Shown piece after piece: positions 22,297-22,683 of a stretch of DNA of 22,683 nucleotides. A program made the position numbers and the translations under genes. The stretch is taken from the NCBI GenBank assembly GCA_900550965.1, contig URUC01000028.1:1-22683 (forward strand). The letters run 5' to 3'. Below the pieces are notes generated by a model. The model was not told the DNA's origin and did not search any database. It saw only the letters and a program-made list of their open reading frames with translations. The stretch is from an uncultured Collinsella sp. Lineage in GTDB: Bacteria; Actinomycetota; Coriobacteriia; Coriobacteriales; Coriobacteriaceae. Positions within the stretch are counted from its first letter, which is position 1, and each line of letters starts with the position of its first letter.

Positions 22297-22638
22297 ATGA
22301 GTTTGCTGACATTTGCCAAGACGGCCTTGGGCTCTATGGTCAAACAGCCGGTCACGGTGCGCTATCCGCAGGAGAAGCTGACGGCGCCCGAGCGCCTGCG
22401 CGGGCACGTCGTCAACGACATGAACGTGTGCATTTGCTGTGGCATGTGCGCGCGTCGCTGCCCGGCGGGCGCGCTCGCGGTCGATCGCAAGGGCGGAACG
22501 TGGTCGATTGACCCGTATGCCTGCGTGGTATGCGGCGAGTGCATCGAGAGCTGCCCCAAACACTGCCTGACTATGGACACCGCCCGCACTCCAGTCGCGG
22601 CGGACAAGATTCCCACGGTAGAAACCAAGCCGGAATAG
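22297..22638 (+). CDS. echF: Ech hydrogenase polyferredoxin-like subunit (EchF)
   Basis: A 113-residue electron-transfer subunit with two [4Fe-4S] clusters, related to NuoI. Ligand sets: Cys45, Cys48, Cys51 with Cys55, then Cys76, Cys79, Cys82 with Cys86, each as C-x2-C-x2-C-x3-C-P. It would pass electrons from reduced ferredoxin to the small-subunit cluster. The N-terminal 40 residues lie at the membrane-facing end. It starts seven bases after echE with a weak ribosome binding site, as the last gene of the operon. Confidence 0.95.
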   Translation: MSLLTFAKTALGSMVKQPVTVRYPQEKLTAPERLRGHVVNDMNVCICCGMCARRCPAGALAVDRKGGTWSIDPYACVVCGECIESCPKHCLTMDTARTPVAADKIPTVETKPE

Positions 22639-22647
22639 CACTGGGAT

Positions 22648-22681
22648 GGGGCCGGTGGGGCAAAATTGCCCCACCGGCCCC
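22648..22681 (+). terminator. Hairpin at the end of the ech operon
   Basis: GGGGCCGGTGGGGCAA and its exact complement form a 16-bp perfect stem with a two-base centre, nine bases past echF. Any T-run lies beyond the window, so terminator status is likely but not complete. Confidence 0.75.
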
Positions 22682-22683
22682 GC

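Noticed and set aside
17012..22638. Complex I (NADH dehydrogenase) or formate hydrogenlyase operon
   Set aside because: All four Ni-Fe cysteine ligands are present in the large subunit, the gene order is that of ech, and no formate dehydrogenase or NADH-binding subunit is in view.

Overview
The window is high-GC bacterial chromosome with dense, mostly short-spaced genes. Gene content and protein style suggest a gut actinobacterium of the class Coriobacteriia, most likely Collinsella or a close relative: an ECF vitamin transporter, a folP-folK fusion, an isolated type III pantothenate kinase, an Ech-type [NiFe] hydrogenase and an initiator tRNA with an encoded CCA. That placement is inference from memory of gene content; no search was run.

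Layout. Positions 79-2670 (minus): prs and glmU, which make PRPP and UDP-GlcNAc, separated by a glmU terminator. Positions 2865-6113 (plus): an overlapping ECF transporter operon (EcfT, a two-domain EcfA-EcfA' ATPase, an S component). The ATPase linker is encoded by a 191-bp stretch with imperfect inverted ends that looks like an inserted repeat. Positions 6114-6648: a gene-free stretch between convergent genes, filled by two large imperfect palindromes with terminator-like cores. Positions 6649-7467 (minus): exonuclease III. Positions 7603-10900 (plus): a sirtuin, a DHPS-HPPK folate fusion with a large low-complexity insert, and a degenerate biotin-protein-ligase-like protein. Positions 10999-12398: an AAA/DUF4143 ATPase gene bracketed by three 41-bp near-palindromes (two before, one after), with a lower-GC look than its neighbours. 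Position 12434 onward: coaX (minus), initiator tRNA-Met, two more long hairpin repeats, and a large flavin/Fe-S oxidoreductase of the Old Yellow Enzyme/dienoyl-CoA reductase type. Positions 16322-16726: an orphan IS3/IS150 OrfA-like helix-turn-helix protein. Positions 17012-22638: a complete echABCDEF-type operon with echA and echB fused into one 960-residue protein, closed by a strong hairpin at the window edge.

How the parts work together. The ech operon encodes a membrane-bound, ferredoxin-linked, ion-pumping hydrogenase; all four nickel-ligating cysteines and the ferredoxin-like clusters are intact, so it is probably active. Maturation (hyp) genes are not in the window. The ECF operon would import a micronutrient; the S component resembles the group that includes the cobalamin-type CbrT proteins, but the substrate is not proven. 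The folate, biotin-ligase-like and pantothenate kinase genes form a cofactor neighbourhood interrupted by the DUF4143 cassette.

The most unusual content is the set of palindromic elements (at 4545-4735, 6156-6317, 6411-6580, 10999-11125 plus 12358-12398, and 13572-13715). They fall into at least four sequence families. The best candidate for an undescribed system is the DUF4143 ATPase gene with its matched palindromes.
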